The notes: generated from the sequence alone by a model not told the origin. A stretch of DNA of 64,000 nucleotides from Dreissena polymorpha (GCF_020536995.1 NC_068355.1:7126829-7190828); one strand, 5' to 3'. Numbered from the stretch's first letter, positions 11,401 through 23,400 are shown. Made by a program: numbers and translations.

Positions 11401-14400
11401 ATACAAATGACACAGTTTTAGCAGTTCATATTGTTGATAAAAATATTACAAAGTGAAATACATTGATAAGACAATTTGAAATCAGAAAATTTATTTTCAA
11501 CAAGGGCTGTTTGTAAAACATGCATGCCCCCCATATGGGCTGTCAGTTGTAGTGGCAGCCATTGTGTGAAAATGTGTTTTGTCACTGTGACCATGACCTT
11601 TGAGCTAGTGACCTGAAAATTAATAGGGGTCATCTGCCAGTCATGATCAATGTACCTATTACCGGTAAGTTTCATTATCCTAGGTGTAAGCATTCTTGAG
11701 TTATCATCCAGAAAACATTTTACTATTTTGAGTCACTGTGACCTTGACCTTGTGACCTGAAAATCAATAGGGGTCATCTGCCAGTCATGATCAATGTGCC
11801 TATGAAGTTTCATGATCCTAGGCGTAAGCATTCTTGAGTTATCATCCGGAAACCATTTTACTGTTTCGAGTCACTATGACCTTTACCTTTGACCTAGTGA
11901 CCTGAAAATCAATAGGGGTCATCTGCCAGTCATGGTCAATGTACCTATGAAGTTTCATGCTTCTAGGCGAAAGCATTCTTGAGTTATCATCCGGAAACCA
12001 TTTTACTGTTTCGAGTCACTGTGACCTTTGACCTAGTGACCTGAAAATCAATAGGGGTCATCTGCCAGTCATGATCAATGTTCCTATGAAGTTTCATGAT
12101 CCTAAGCCTAAGCATTCTTGAGTTATCATCCAGAAACCATTTTACTATTCCGAGTCACTGTGGCCTTGACCTTTGACCTAGTGACCTGAAAATCAATAGG
12201 GGTCATCCGCCAGTCATGATCAATGTCCCTATGAAGTTTCATGATCCTAGGCCTAAGCGTTATTGAGTTATCATCCAGAAACCATCTGGTGGACGGACGG
12301 GCCTACAGACCGACATGTGCAAAACAATATATCTCACCTCCTACAAGAATGACCTACTCCGATTAGCTTAGAGCGGTCACATGCCCATGGAGCATTTTCC
12401 ATACACCCCGAGTAATTTCCATACTACCCGAGTAATCGAGTAGTCGGTTGAGATATAATCATTACACCGTTAGTAACTGACGGTGTATGGGAAATACACC
12501 CTCAGTAATTTAATACCATACTCGAGCTTCGCTCTCGTATGGTATGAAATTACTGAGGGTGTATATCCCATACACCGTCAGTTACTAACGGTGTAACTAA
12601 TAATATCCCCTTTTCTTCGAAGGGGAGCATAATAATTGTGTACCTCCGGTACTCTTTTCAGTATGATGAGCTGAACATTCTGTACAAGATTACTCTCATT
12701 GCGGTCTACATCACGTTCACTATTATTGAGGTTGTCCGGCTGTACGTTGGATACACTGGAAATCTAATGGAGAGGGTATGAATGGCATATTTTGTCTTTT
12801 TACTGAAGATATTAGCATGTTCAACCAGGTCATAATGACACATTTACTTGGTATTTACTTGGTAAATGATGATTACTTTTAATGCATTTATGCTTCTAGT
12901 TGAAAGCATGTTATTAGGTAACATTCATAATAGTTTTAAGTATGTTATTACATGACATTGAAAATGGGAAAAAATGTTTCAAACAATAACTTTGTATGAT
13001 GATATTATTGATGCAATGTTTTGATTATTCATACAATGTTTTGCTTGGATTGTGGCCTACAAATCACATACAATAATGGACTGAAATGAACTAGACAATT
13101 GAATATTTGAGCCTAGCTAGCTGTGAGAAAAAACAGGCTTAATGCTTGTTTGTGAAGTGTTCGCAAAAGCTAATCAGGGCAATCACTTTCTGCTTTAATT
13201 TAATTTTAGCTCACCTGTCACAAAGTGACATGGTGAGCTTATGTGACCGTGTGATGTCCAGCATCCGTATGTGCGTGCGTGTGTCAGTCAACAATTTGTT
13301 TGTGTAGACAGGAGAGGTCACAGTTTTCATCCAATCTTTATGAACTTATGTCAGAATGTTTATCTTGATGAAATCTGGGTGGGGATTGTATTTGGGTCAT
13401 CTGGGGTCAAAAACTAGGTCACTAGGTCAAAAACTAGGTCACATTATAGGTAAAAAAATTGTAAAACCTTGTGTAGACAATAGAGGTCGCAGTTTTCATC
13501 CAATCTTTATGAAATTTGGTCAGAATGTTTATCTTAATGAAATTTGGGTTGGGATTGTATTTGGGCATCTGGGGTCAAAAACTAGGTCACTAGGTCAAAA
13601 ATTAGGTCAAATAATAGAAAAACCTTGTGTAGACAGTATAGGTCAAAGTTTCCATCCAATCTTTATGAAATTTGGTCAGAATGTTTATCTTGATAAAATC
13701 TGGGTTATGATTGTATTTGGGTCATCTGGGGTCAAAAACTAGGTCACTAGGTCAAAAACTAGGTCAAATAAAAGAAAAACCTTGTGTAGGCAATAGAGGT
13801 CGCAGTTTTCATCCAATCTTTATGAAATTTGGTCAGAATGTTCAACTTGATGAAATCTGGGTTGGGATTGTATTTGGGTCATCTGAGGTCAAAAATTAGG
13901 TCACTAGGTCAAATAATAGAAAAACCGTCAACAATTTGTTTGTGTAGAGAGTAGAGGTCACAGTTTTCATCCAATCTTTATGAAATTTGGTCAAAATATT
14001 TATCTTAATGAAATCTGGGTTAGGATAGTATTTTGGTCATCTGAGGTCAAAAACTAGATCACTGGGTCAAAAACTAGGTCACTAGGTCAAAAACTAGGTC
14101 ACTAGGTCAAATAATAGAAAAACCTTGTATAGACAATAGAGGTCACGGTTTTCATCCAATCTTTATAAAATTTGGTCAGAATGTTTATCTTGATGAAATC
14201 TTGGTCGGGATTGTATTTGGGTCTTCTAGAGTCAAAAACTTGGTCACTAGGTCAAATAATAGAAAAACCTTGTGTAGACAATAGAGGTCACAGTTTTCAT
14301 CCAATCTTTATAAAATTTGATCAGAATGTTTATCTTGATGAAAACTGGGTTGAAAGTGTATTTGGGTCAACTGGGGTCAAAAACTAGGTCACTAGGTCAA

Positions 14401-15665
14401 ATAATAGAAAAACCATGTGTAGACAATAGAGGTCACAGTTTTCATCTAATCTTTATGAAATTTGGTCAGAATGTTTATCTTGATGAAATCTTGGTTGGGA
14501 TTGTATTTGGTTAGTCAGGTGAGCATTTAAGGGCCATCATGGCCCTCTTGTTTAATTTGTTTTTTAATTATCCCCTGCCAGAGGCGGAGGGATATTGTTT
14601 TGGCGTTGTCCGTCCGTCCGGCTGTCCGTCCGTCCGGCACTTTTGTGTCCGGAGCCATATCTTGGAAGTTCTTTGGTGGATTTCATTTAAACTTGGTATG
14701 AGTATATATATGCATAAGAGGATGATGCACGCCAAATGGCATTGTACACCATCTGTTAAAAACAGACTTATGGCCCTTTGTATCTTGAAAAAATGCTTTT
14801 TAGTGTCCGGAGCCATATCTTGGAAGTTCTTTGGCGGATTTCATTGAAACTTGGTATGATTATATATAAGCATAAGAGGATGATGCACGCAAAATGGCAT
14901 TGTACACCATCTGTTAAAAACAGACTTATGGCCCTTTGTATCTTGAAAAAATGCTTTTTACTATAGGCACTTTTGTGTCCGGAGCCATATCTTGGAAGTG
15001 CTTTGGCGGATTTCATTTAAACTTGGAATGAGTATATATATGCATAGGCGGAGGGATATTGTTTTGGCGTTGTCTGTCCAGCTGTCCGTCCGTCCGTCTT
15101 CCTTTGTCTTAGTTTTGTGTTATTGTCCTCCGTCCGTCCATCTATCATTATGTTCATCCGTCCAATTTGCACCCATCCTCAAACAAAGCATATGTTGTGG
15201 GGAATACCTTGGGCCTTTCAGGCCCTCTTGTTTCCATTAAGTCTCTTCTTTGCAAAAATTTCTTCCACTATTATTGAGGTTGTAAGAACTGCACAGGCTC
15301 ATATGTGACGCCACTTTAGGAATATGCAGTAAACCCTGTTTTCCAAGTGCGTGGCTCATTTGCATATTTGGCAGGTTCCAGAGCTTGCTGGTTTCTGGCT
15401 GCTGACGTTACTCATCCAGTTTCCTCTTATTCTTCTGATGCTTTTTAACGAAGATGCCAGAATCCTGCCCTTTGAAAGGGCCGTGAACATCGTGGAGACC
15501 TGCTTTGTTGTGTTTGAGATTGTGTGTGGATACATCGCCATTAGACAAATGGTAAACTACCAAGTGACCAAGTTCCATTTACGCCAGTTCACAGACCTCA
15601 CTGACATGACAGACAATGAGTACTGGTTGGAACAGAGGAATGAAGTGCATGAACATTCATTCTAA
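5628..15665 (+). CDS. TMEM17: Transmembrane protein 17 (TMEM17), 4 exons, complete
   Basis: Exons are 5628-5730, 9554-9657, 12662-12775 and 15375-15665 (stop included). All junctions are GT-AG and keep one frame, giving 203 codons against about 198 in human TMEM17. Exon 2 encodes the NLPLQM motif (residues 41-46) and the first membrane segment (about 45-66). Exon 3 holds the second (about 79-100). Exon 4 opens with VPELAGFWLL and holds the third and fourth (about 112-131 and 147-167), then the family tail motif TKFHLRQF. In this family the protein sits in the ciliary transition zone with the MKS/B9 module and gates membrane-protein entry to cilia. The first ATG of exon 1 was chosen; the N-terminal 34 residues are poorly conserved, so the start is the least certain part. 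Introns 1-3 are filled by repeats, and one element ends only 29 bp before exon 3. The downstream neighbour CD2BP2 converges on it. Confidence 0.92.
7136..9044 (+). mobile_element. I-family hairpin-ended element with two tandem blocks
   Basis: Begins TAGCTCATCTATTTTTTG with a GAGCT hairpin partner. Ends AAATAGATGAGC, then about 30 nt, then GCTCTTGTT, so the start motif recurs inverted near the other end. Six units of about 180 bp (7212-8215, each opening with GGTTAAGTTTTG) are followed by a C/T-rich block. Confidence 0.7.
8345..8990. repeat. C- and T-run-rich tandem repeat, unit about 220 bp
   Basis: About three units, each with a long C run, a T run, AAGATCATCTCACAAAT, and TTTATGTTTGAAATACCGTC. 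ORFs through this block are artefacts of the homopolymers. Confidence 0.75.
9955..11259 (+). mobile_element. A-family hairpin-ended element, 8 monomers, TMEM17 intron 2
   Basis: Start hairpin AGCTCACCTGTC...GACATGGTGAGCT. The end carries GTCAGGTGAGC about 35 nt before CCTCTTGTT. Between them are about eight units of 150-165 bp, each with CAGTTTTCATCCAATCTTTA and AACTAGGTCACTAGGTCAAA. Confidence 0.8.
11500..12632 (-). mobile_element. B-family hairpin-ended element, 5 monomers, interrupted
   Basis: Left edge ACAAGGGCTGTTTG with CATGCCCCCCATATGGG; right edge is the hairpin CCCCTTTTCTTCGAAGGGG then AGCATAATAA. Five units of about 145 bp share CTGCCAGTCATGATCAATGT. Between 12345 and 12605 another sequence, including a large palindrome, breaks the end region. 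The right edge is 29 bp before TMEM17 exon 3. Confidence 0.75.
12462..12596. repeat. 135-bp near-perfect palindrome
   Basis: Two arms of about 66 bp, centred at 12529 (GAGCTTCGCTC), are inverted copies with only a few mismatches. The outer ends read TTACACCGTTAGTAACTGAC and its complement. It should form a very stable hairpin in RNA and a cruciform in DNA. Confidence 0.9.
13204..14552 (+). mobile_element. A-family hairpin-ended element, second copy, 8 monomers, TMEM17 intron 3
   Basis: Same start hairpin and end (GTCAGGTGAGC, GGCCCTCTTGTT) as the copy at 9955, again with about eight monomers. The open frames through it are products of the repeat. Confidence 0.8.
14569..15233 (+). mobile_element. 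E-family hairpin-ended element, directly behind the A copy
   Basis: Starts TATCCCCTGCCAGAGGCGGAGGGATA and ends TGTGGGGAATACC...GGCCCTCTTGTT, so TATCCCC recurs inverted at the end. Three units of about 165 bp carry GTCCGGAGCCATATCTTGGA. At about 15045 the head sequence AGGCGGAGGGATATTG appears a second time inside a unit, as if two copies had been joined. Confidence 0.7.
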
Positions 15666-15734
15666 AAAAATGGTTATGTTAGAGTAAATGCCTCAAAATA
15701 AGTGCAGCAAAACAGTTACTTTGGATCAATTTAA

Positions 15735-15954
15735 CCCATTAATGCCTAGTGGACTCTTCCATCCTAAATTGGATCAATTTATTTCCACAAATTAGGGATG
15801 TCTAGTATATTTATTTCTATATTAAGAATATTTCATATAGAAATTCCTTTAAGCAAACAGCGCAGACCCTGATGAGATGACGCATCATTCTGCATCTCAT
15901 CTGGGTCTACACTGTTTGCCAAGGCCTTTTTTCTAGACGCTAGGCATAAATGGG
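15735..15954. mobile_element. TTAA-flanked MITE (CCCATTAATGCC ends)
   Basis: TTAA lies at both ends (15731-15734, 15955-15958). CCCATTAATGCC and its inverted partner GGCATAAATGGG follow inward. Inside is a hairpin with GATGAGATGACGCATC. TTAA duplication with CCC ends is piggyBac-like. Confidence 0.65.
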
Positions 15955-16117
15955 TTAAACTTTGCTATATCTGAGGGGGTAATCACGTTACCAACAAGAT
16001 GGCCATGCCCATGTGAGGGTATTTACGCTGTTTTATGCCCTTTATTGCTTGTATTAAATGTTTAAATGCCGCTCATTCTTCAGCCATGTCAGAAAGAAAG
16101 TGATAGGTGTTTATTTC

Positions 16118-16241
16118 GTATTAATATTCGCTCTTTATTTCGACTACTCAATGCAAAGATTCTTAGTGGGAGCTGTAATTTCATGACCCGCTAAGAAATT
16201 TGGCATTGAGTAAAGTGGAGATATAGAGCAAATATTAATAC
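16118..16241. repeat. Imperfect inverted repeat, arms about 50 bp
   Basis: GTATTAATATTCGCTC at 16118 pairs with GAGCAAATATTAATAC ending at 16241, and the pairing continues inward to TTCTTAG/CTAAGAA. Likely a small foldback element downstream of TMEM17. Confidence 0.7.
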
Positions 16242-16484
16242 AACAATTAATAAAAGTTATAAAGGATATCAAGCGACGAAAAATACCTGTCTCGGCATGG
16301 ACATTGTTTGTTACCTGATTAACCCCCAGTTATAATCAGTTTTAAGCCAGTTGGTTGGCTATTATGATTGGTGTCGGACCATTTTTTCTTGATTAATAGC
16401 ATACTCTGTAAGGATATGAAAATCTGTTGATGTTCAATCATTAGTTACTATCGTATTAAGATATTATATATTTATTTATCTTTT

Positions 16485-16850
16485 TATGCTCCCCCAAAAT
16501 TTATTTTGGGGGGAGCATATAGTCGCCACTTCGTCTGTCCGTGTGTGCTTCTGATTGTTTGTCCGTCAGTGCACAATTTTTGTCCGGGCTATTTCTCAGC
16601 AACAAATGACCGGAATTCAATGAAACTTTATGGGAAGCTTCTCTACCAAGAGGAGATGTGCATATTATCAGCGGGTTCTGGTCGGATGATTTTTCACAGA
16701 GTTGTGGCCCTTTGATATTTTTTATATAAAAATTCGTGTCCCCCAAACTACTGTGCCCTCAAGATGCTTCCTTTTATCTGAATATATAGTGCAATATTCT
16801 GACAAAAAAAACTTTGGAGAGCATCACCCGTCTCAGACGGTTTCTTGTTT
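16485..16850 (+). mobile_element. F-family hairpin-ended element, copy 1
   Basis: Start hairpin TATGCTCCCCC...GGGGGGAGCATA. The end has GGAGAGCATCACC before TTTCTTGTTT. Internal text is unlike the C family apart from the head tract. Confidence 0.65.
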
Positions 16851-16997
16851 GTATTTGTACTAGATTATGTCATGCAGATCAGCTAGTGCATTCCGTCCAT
16901 ATGGCATATCTGTATTGTGTGTGTTATTTATTTTAGATGCTATTTAAGTGTATAAAGTTGTAAAAATTCTAAATTTTATTTGTCATTCTTTATATGT

Positions 16998-17322
16998 TTA
17001 TGTCCCCCAGCACTGTAGTGGGGGTCATATTGTTTTTGCCCTGTCTATTGGTTGGTTTGTTTGCTCAAACTATAACATTTTGCCATAACTTTTGTTATAT
17101 TCAAGATAGCAACTTCATATTTGGCATGCATGTGTATCTCATGGAGCTTCACATTTCGAGTGGTGAAAGGTCAAGGTCATCCTTCAAGGTCGAAGGTAAA
17201 AAAAACAAATCCAAGGGAAGTAATAAGCTTTAAAAATCTGAACCTGCCAAATGAAAAAAATAAATAAAATAAATCATAGCGCCGCAGTAGGGGACATAGT
17301 GTTTCTGACAAACACGTCTTGT
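16998..17322 (+). mobile_element. C-family hairpin-ended element (GTCCCC type)
   Basis: Start TATGTCCCCCAGC...GTGGGGGTCATA; end TAGGGGACATAGTG then ACGTCTTGTTT. The core has GGCATGCATGTGTATCTCAT and AGGTCAAGGTCATCCTTCAA. Confidence 0.75.
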
Positions 17323-17974
17323 TTTGTAAGCAGTAGTGCCATGACAAGCATCATCAACAGATAGAAGAATATCAGTGAAACTGACCGATACTTCTCAATA
17401 ATGCCCATTGTTGATGTTGATTGAAAGCATGTGAACAAGTAAATGAGGCAAAACTCTTTGAAAGATCAACAGTCTAGAGCAATCTGTCAATATGTCGATT
17501 GCCTCTTGGTTGTGAAGAATTTTTACTGTGCAAGCTGTCTGTCCCACTAAAAATATAAAAGATATGAGAAGAAAAGTCACAATAGCTGTACAAATAGACC
17601 TTAAACTTGCAGATTGATACTTCAAATTAATATAAAAAAGATTGGGCCGGACTTTAACATAAAATATATAATTAAATTAAGAAGGAATAAATCAGGACTG
17701 AAGAAAGAACTTTGAAAAAAATGACATGAAATTCCATAAGTAATTGTGATCCTCAATAGTTTGAAATATTGATTGTCAAAGCAATCAAGATGACCTGCGG
17801 GGAAAAAAGTCTATAGAAAAACACTTTGCATGTTACAGTGTTATAATTTTAAGGGGCTAGTGATTCTCTATAGCGGTCAGTCAAGTCAATTATCATAGTA
17901 ATATAACGATGGTATCTTCGATTGCTGTTTGTATCTCCTTCAGGCTAATATTATTGTTAAACAGTTATATATAA
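17323..17974. other. Intergenic, nothing recognised
   Basis: AT-rich sequence with a short minus-strand ORF (17625-17395) that resembles no family I know. Confidence 0.4.
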
Positions 17975-18792
17975 CACACTCACGTTTTTGGTCCAATCTT
18001 TATAAATCTTGACTATATAAGTTATAGCCATATAAGGAAAACTGCCCCGGCCTTTGAGGCCATGATTTACAAGGGACCGCAGACATTGTTTAACGCATAG
18101 AAGACATCATCAAAACAAATGTTCTGACCAAGTTTCATAAAGATTGGACTAAATGCTTGCAAGGTTTTACAATAGCTATATAAGGAAAACTGCCCCTTCC
18201 CCTGGCAGCCATGGTTTGAAAGGAAACAGAACCATTTGCAAACTCAGCCAAGATATCATTAGAACAAGTGTTCTGACAAAAATTCATGCAGAGTGGACAA
18301 TAACAAAAGACAAGGTTATACTATAGCCATATAAGAACAAGAGATGTGTTTGTCAGAAACACAATGCCCCCTACTGCGCCGTTTTGAAGCCATATATTTG
18401 ACCTCTGACCTTGAAGGATGACCTTGACCTTTCACCACTCAAAATGTGCAGCTCCATGAGATACACATGCATGCCAAATATCAAGTTGATATCTTTAATA
18501 TTGCAAAAGTTATGGGCAATGTTAAAGTTTTCTGACAGACGGACAGACTGACTGACCGACAGTTCAACTGCTATATGCCACCCTACCGGGGGCATAAAAA
18601 CTGCCCTGCCATAATTTTTAATTGATCAGCTGAGTTATCATTGAGACAAATATTCTGACCACGTTTCATGAAGATTGGACAATTAATGTGGCCTCTAGAT
18701 TCTTAACAAGCTATACGTTGACGACTGACTGTGCACAACCAATAAAAGATAATCACAAAAGTGCACCATGAGCATGTGCTTAGGTGAGCTAA
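17975..18792 (-). mobile_element. L-family element, left end lost, with a nested C-family copy
   Basis: The right edge AGCATGTGCTTAGGTGAGCT is the inverted L-family head. Degenerate units contain CATGAAGATTGGAC-like text and GGAAAACTGCCCC. The C-family copy 18336-18596 splits one unit. Confidence 0.55.
18336..18596 (-). mobile_element. C-family hairpin-ended element (GCCCCC type), nested
   Basis: AACAAGAGATGTG at the left, CAATGCCCCC near it, and CTACCGGGGGCATAA at the right. It lies between ATATAAG and AAAACTGCCC of the host repeat; an uninterrupted unit nearby reads ATATAAGGAAAACTGCCC. Confidence 0.75.
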
Positions 18793-18799
18793 CAAAACA

Positions 18800-19870
18800 A
18801 AACAAACAATTTTATAGGAAACATCAGTACTGTATTTGATATTTGACAAGTAACACTATTATCAATAACATATGCAATTCAATTGTACTTATTATTAAAT
18901 GATGATGTTCAGTAACTAAACATGACAAATGTTGGGTGATAGTGCTTTTTATGATAAAATACAGGTAATGCAAACAAACTCAACAAATTAAAATCATACA
19001 AACCTAACAAATTATCTCTAAAAAGCTGCCGTGAAGTATAAAGTTATTATTAATCTATATGTTTAGATGCTTGAAAATATCTGCATCTTTAGTTTTTTTT
19101 ATCAATGCGTGATGTGATCCAAAATACTTGCTGCTTATAACTATGCAAAAATGTTTAATTAGCCAGTTTCAAAATATACACTCTGTCGTACTTTAAACAC
19201 AATTCTTACATTTTTAATGATTTCTCTATAATTGACTAATTACGTAGAAATTTGAACTACCTAGGCTAATTGAAATTAAATATTAAATGATACGCAATTT
19301 GCTTAATTATCATGAAATAAGCAATATCACGCTTAAATAGTCACAAACATTACACAATCTATTTTTTTACTTTCAGTGTAAATCATGAAACAATTGATCA
19401 AAATTGAATGTTCACTTATGATGTGTATTTGAATCTGGTTTCTCAGTATAATATATATGTCAACTCATGGTTATGATGACATGTTGACACATTATTTATC
19501 TCATCAAAAACCAAGTCGATCTGAGGAAAGCTGATTGAATATTCATCCATTTCCAAATACAGGTCAGTTCAAGTTGTCACATGACATATAGGGTTGCTGG
19601 TCACATCTGTAAGCGCATTTGCTTCTTGTAATAAATGCAGAATTATTTTGGATCCTGTGATTTTGATAGCAGACCAAGTCATTTTCAAGACATTGTTACA
19701 ATTATTCTCTTTTTTCATTCAATTCATAGCATGCACCGATGAATTTTAATCCAATAAACACAGTTAAACAGTTAACTCTCAATTGAATGTTGCAAGCAAC
19801 TGGGCCCTAATGTGTATCTTCCAGATGTTCCAAGTCATTTTCAATACATAAAAACAATAATTATCAAATT
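18800..19870. other. AT-rich intergenic, nothing recognised
   Basis: Between TMEM17 and CD2BP2. No ORF or repeat signature I can support. Confidence 0.4.
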
Positions 19871-19877
19871 TATGTCA

Positions 19878-20102
19878 CAGGGCTTTTCACCCTTATATCG
19901 ACCATTCCCAATCGAATGCAATGAGCTCTAATATGATTAAGAATGCACCACAATGTGTCTTTTAATAGTTCTGCACAATGAAAAGGCCCTGTTTCAAAAA
20001 CTTAAAAAAACACGGTCTTCCCAAATTTAGCAGTTATCGCGCATGAAATTCCCAATTTGAAAGGCCCCTGCCCTCTTCCCAATTTCCTGATGAAAAGCCC
20101 TT
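19878..20102. mobile_element. Short hAT-like MITE, 5-bp duplication
   Basis: CAGGGCTTTTCA at 19878 faces TGAAAAGCCCTT ending at 20102, with TGTCA on both sides (19873-19877, 20103-20107). The last base of the right end differs from the expected CCCTG. Confidence 0.6.
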
Positions 20103-20434
20103 TGTCATTTCATGCAACAAATGAAGGATAAGAGTAAAACAGTTTACTCTTAATCATTGTCTTTCCTCTCTAAATCTTCAACCAATATGTTCACTCCTCA
20201 TTCTATTTATATATCTGTGCTAAATAACCAAATACGGCTGTATAATTTTATTAATTTACATGAAATCATTTGACATACAGCCTCATACTAACAGAAATGT
20301 TATGCAACATGTCAAATGTTCCCCAGACAGCCCACTACAAGACCTGCAAAGACTTAAGAACCCATTGCTTTAATATGCACCTGTAGAAATAGACTCCATG
20401 ACCATTTTGCTCTTTAAATAATTGCATTCACATC

Positions 20435-20456
20435 TTTATTTCCCTCCTAATTTATT
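20435..20456 (-). terminator. CD2BP2 polyadenylation signals
   Basis: On the minus strand two AATAAA hexamers lie at 20456-20451 and 20440-20435, about 30-50 nt after the CD2BP2 stop at 20485. Their spacing suits a short 3' UTR. Confidence 0.55.
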
Positions 20457-20484
20457 CCATTATTGACTTTGCACATAATCCCTA

Positions 20485-23400
20485 TTAGGTGTACAAATCA
20501 AAGTCGATCCTCTTGGAGGAGTAAAACTGACTGCTGGTTCCCACCTTCCTGCAGTAGACACCCCCCTTGAAGAAGCCTTCCTCCTGCCAGTCATTCATCT
20601 GGGTGCTAGTGAAGGGGCCATGCACTTCCTCCGAGTCCTTGTCCTCCCATCTGTACTCCCACATAACCTCACCTCTTGGCTCCTCTACAGATGCCTTCAC
20701 TGCATTCTTACCTTCATCCTTTTCCACCTCAGCTGCAACAGGAATAAACATATTTGAAAAGTTTGGAAGTCTAGCTTTGTACCAACATATCACGAAAAAT
20801 GTTTGTATCTGGGCTTCAAAAATATGGTTTGTTCAGAAACATGGCTGTCCTTGAGAAGACAGCCTGCTAAAAGTAATTAAGTTATTTGGATTGTCAGGTC
20901 CTTTTGTAATACATTTAACTTATTGGTTGGTGTATTGGAGCATTTAAGCTAATTAGAGTATTGACCTGTAACTGTTCTTTTACTGAAATATTTTTTTAGG
21001 CTTTCCTTCTTCCATGGAGAGAGACATTATCATAAAACAAGTCACTCTCTCAAATATCATATAGTAGTGACACTACAGATTTCACAAGGCAAATTCTGAT
21101 CTATGATTATGATAAATTCTAATACCGGTATTTGCAAGCCAAAGAATTCAGTTTTTTTAATTAGATGATTGAAATCCAACTCAATGGATGAGGTGTTTAG
21201 AGACTTAACTCTTTCAGTGCTGGAACCTAATTTGCAAACAGTTTGGATCAAGATGAGACGCCACCGAATGTAGCGTCTCATCAGGTTCCAAACTGTTTGC
21301 TATTCTGATAGTATTCTTTGAAAAACAAGAGCACCACAGAATGGGTGCCACGCTTGGCTGCAAAAGCATGTCAGATTATTTTTTTAGAGGTCACAGTGAC
21401 CTTGACCTTTGACCTAGTGACCCAACAAGAGATGTGTTTGTCAAAAACACAATGCCCCCTACTGCGCCACTTTGAAATAAAATTTATATTTATCATTTGG
21501 CAGGTATAAACATCATCTCCCTTTAAAGCTTTATTACTTCCCTTGGATTTTGTCCAATCCAACCGGATGGGGGGGGGGGGGGGGGGTCTGTAGACAGTCA
21601 AAAATGACCTAGTCAGACATCACTGACAACCAAGGCCTGTGGTTTATCAAAGAGATCATAGCCAGAGTTCATCATGGACATAGGTCCACTGGTATTTAAT
21701 GAAAACTAGCATTCACAAATTAGAACAGGTAAGAAATGATAATTATATCAAGATATGTGTTCTTCAGAAACACAATGCCCCCTATTGCGCCGCTTTGAAA
21801 TAGAATTGCTTTTTATCATTTGGCAGGTATTGAAATCATCTCCCTTTTAAAACTTATTACTTCCCTAATCCCTTAAATTTTGTCCAACCGGGAGGAGGGA
21901 GGGTCTCACAGTAAATTATGACCATGTCAGACATCCTTGACAACCAAAACCTGTAGTTTAAAAGAGATCATAGCCAAAGTTGATTATGTATCTATGGACA
22001 TAAGTCCACAGGTATGTAATGAACATCAAAGAAATTATAATTATATCATTTAAAAAATAACTTTGAAAAATCAATCATTTGAGTTATAAATAATCAAAAT
22101 AATAAATATGTACAGTTACTGTGAAAAGAATTTCAATTCTTGGTAAGGAAATACATAATATGAGATTTATAATTAAATAAATTACTTCCCTTGAAAATAA
22201 TTGTCTCTAACAAATCTCTATTTTTAGTAGCAAATAATTAAAAGGCACTACCGTGACTGTGATTGACCCCTCGAAATGTGCAGCTCCATGAGATACACAT
22301 GCATGCCAAATATGTAAAGTGGCTATGTTAAATATTGAATAATTTTCTCCGTTTTTAAAGCATATTACTTCCCTTAATTTTTTATTTTTTACCGTAGACC
22401 GTAAAGGATGACCTTGACCTTTTACCACAATGTGTTTGTCAGAAACACAATGCTGCCTACTGCGACACTTTGATTTATTTAACAAAAATATATACCTTGA
22501 CTTTGTTTTTTTTTACCCTAGACCTTGAAGGATGATGTTCACCTTGAAATTTTACCACTCAAAATGTGCAGCTCCACGAGATACACATGCATGCCAAATA
22601 TCAAGGTGCTATCTTCAAATTTAAAAAGTTATGGCCAATGTTAAGGTTTTAGCACGACGCCTACGGCGGACAACGAGCTGGCTATGACAATAGCTCGGGT
22701 TTTCTCCGAACACAGCCTCGCTAAAAAAACGAAGAAAATGCTAATTTGAGAAATTCAGAAGTTGACATTTTAGCAGATGACAAATTTCCCAGCATGCAAA
22801 GGTTTATTAAGTTGTCCTACCTTTCTTCCCATCTTCTTTGTTTGTATCACCATTATTTGCAGCCTCTGAGGCATCGGAAGCAGCATAGTCCTTGCCAATC
22901 TTGTCAGTCTCTTTTTTATCAAAATCATCAGCAAACATGTCCAGAGCATCATCATCATCATCCATTTTCTTTTCAAAAACATTCGGCCTCCCATTTCCCG
23001 TTTCCATTTTCTTTAACTCATATCTTATTTTTTCATGTGTCATTTCATACACCTCCATATTTCCACTGGATAACACTTTATCAGCAAGTTCTGTAAGGTC
23101 TAGAAACTTCTGTCTGTCCTCTTGTGCCTTCAAGTCTTCTGCTGTGTCCCCTGTTTTTTGTTTCTTTGTCTTCCACTTCTGGCTGGCCGACTGTGTCTTT
23201 TTATTACCACCAAGTCTCCTTAAGGCTCTGGCAACTGTCTCTCCCTCGTTAATAAATTCCAGCATCTTTCTGAGAATGAGAAAATATTCTGTAGCAAATT
23301 TTTTGCTGCAAAAGATTTTTCGAAAACAATTCCTGATCGTGTAGACTGTCTGATTTGCAAACTGTACATACTTAATGTACGTACCAAACCATATATGAAT

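Noticed and set aside
13356-13899. Plus-strand ORFs with FHPIFMKFGQNVYLDEIWVG-type repeats as a gene
   Set aside because: They are translations of the A-family monomers, and the same frames recur in the copy at 9955-11259.
9955-14552. Tandem arrays as CRISPR-like repeats
   Set aside because: Units are long, adjoining and degenerate, with no unique spacers, in a eukaryotic intron.
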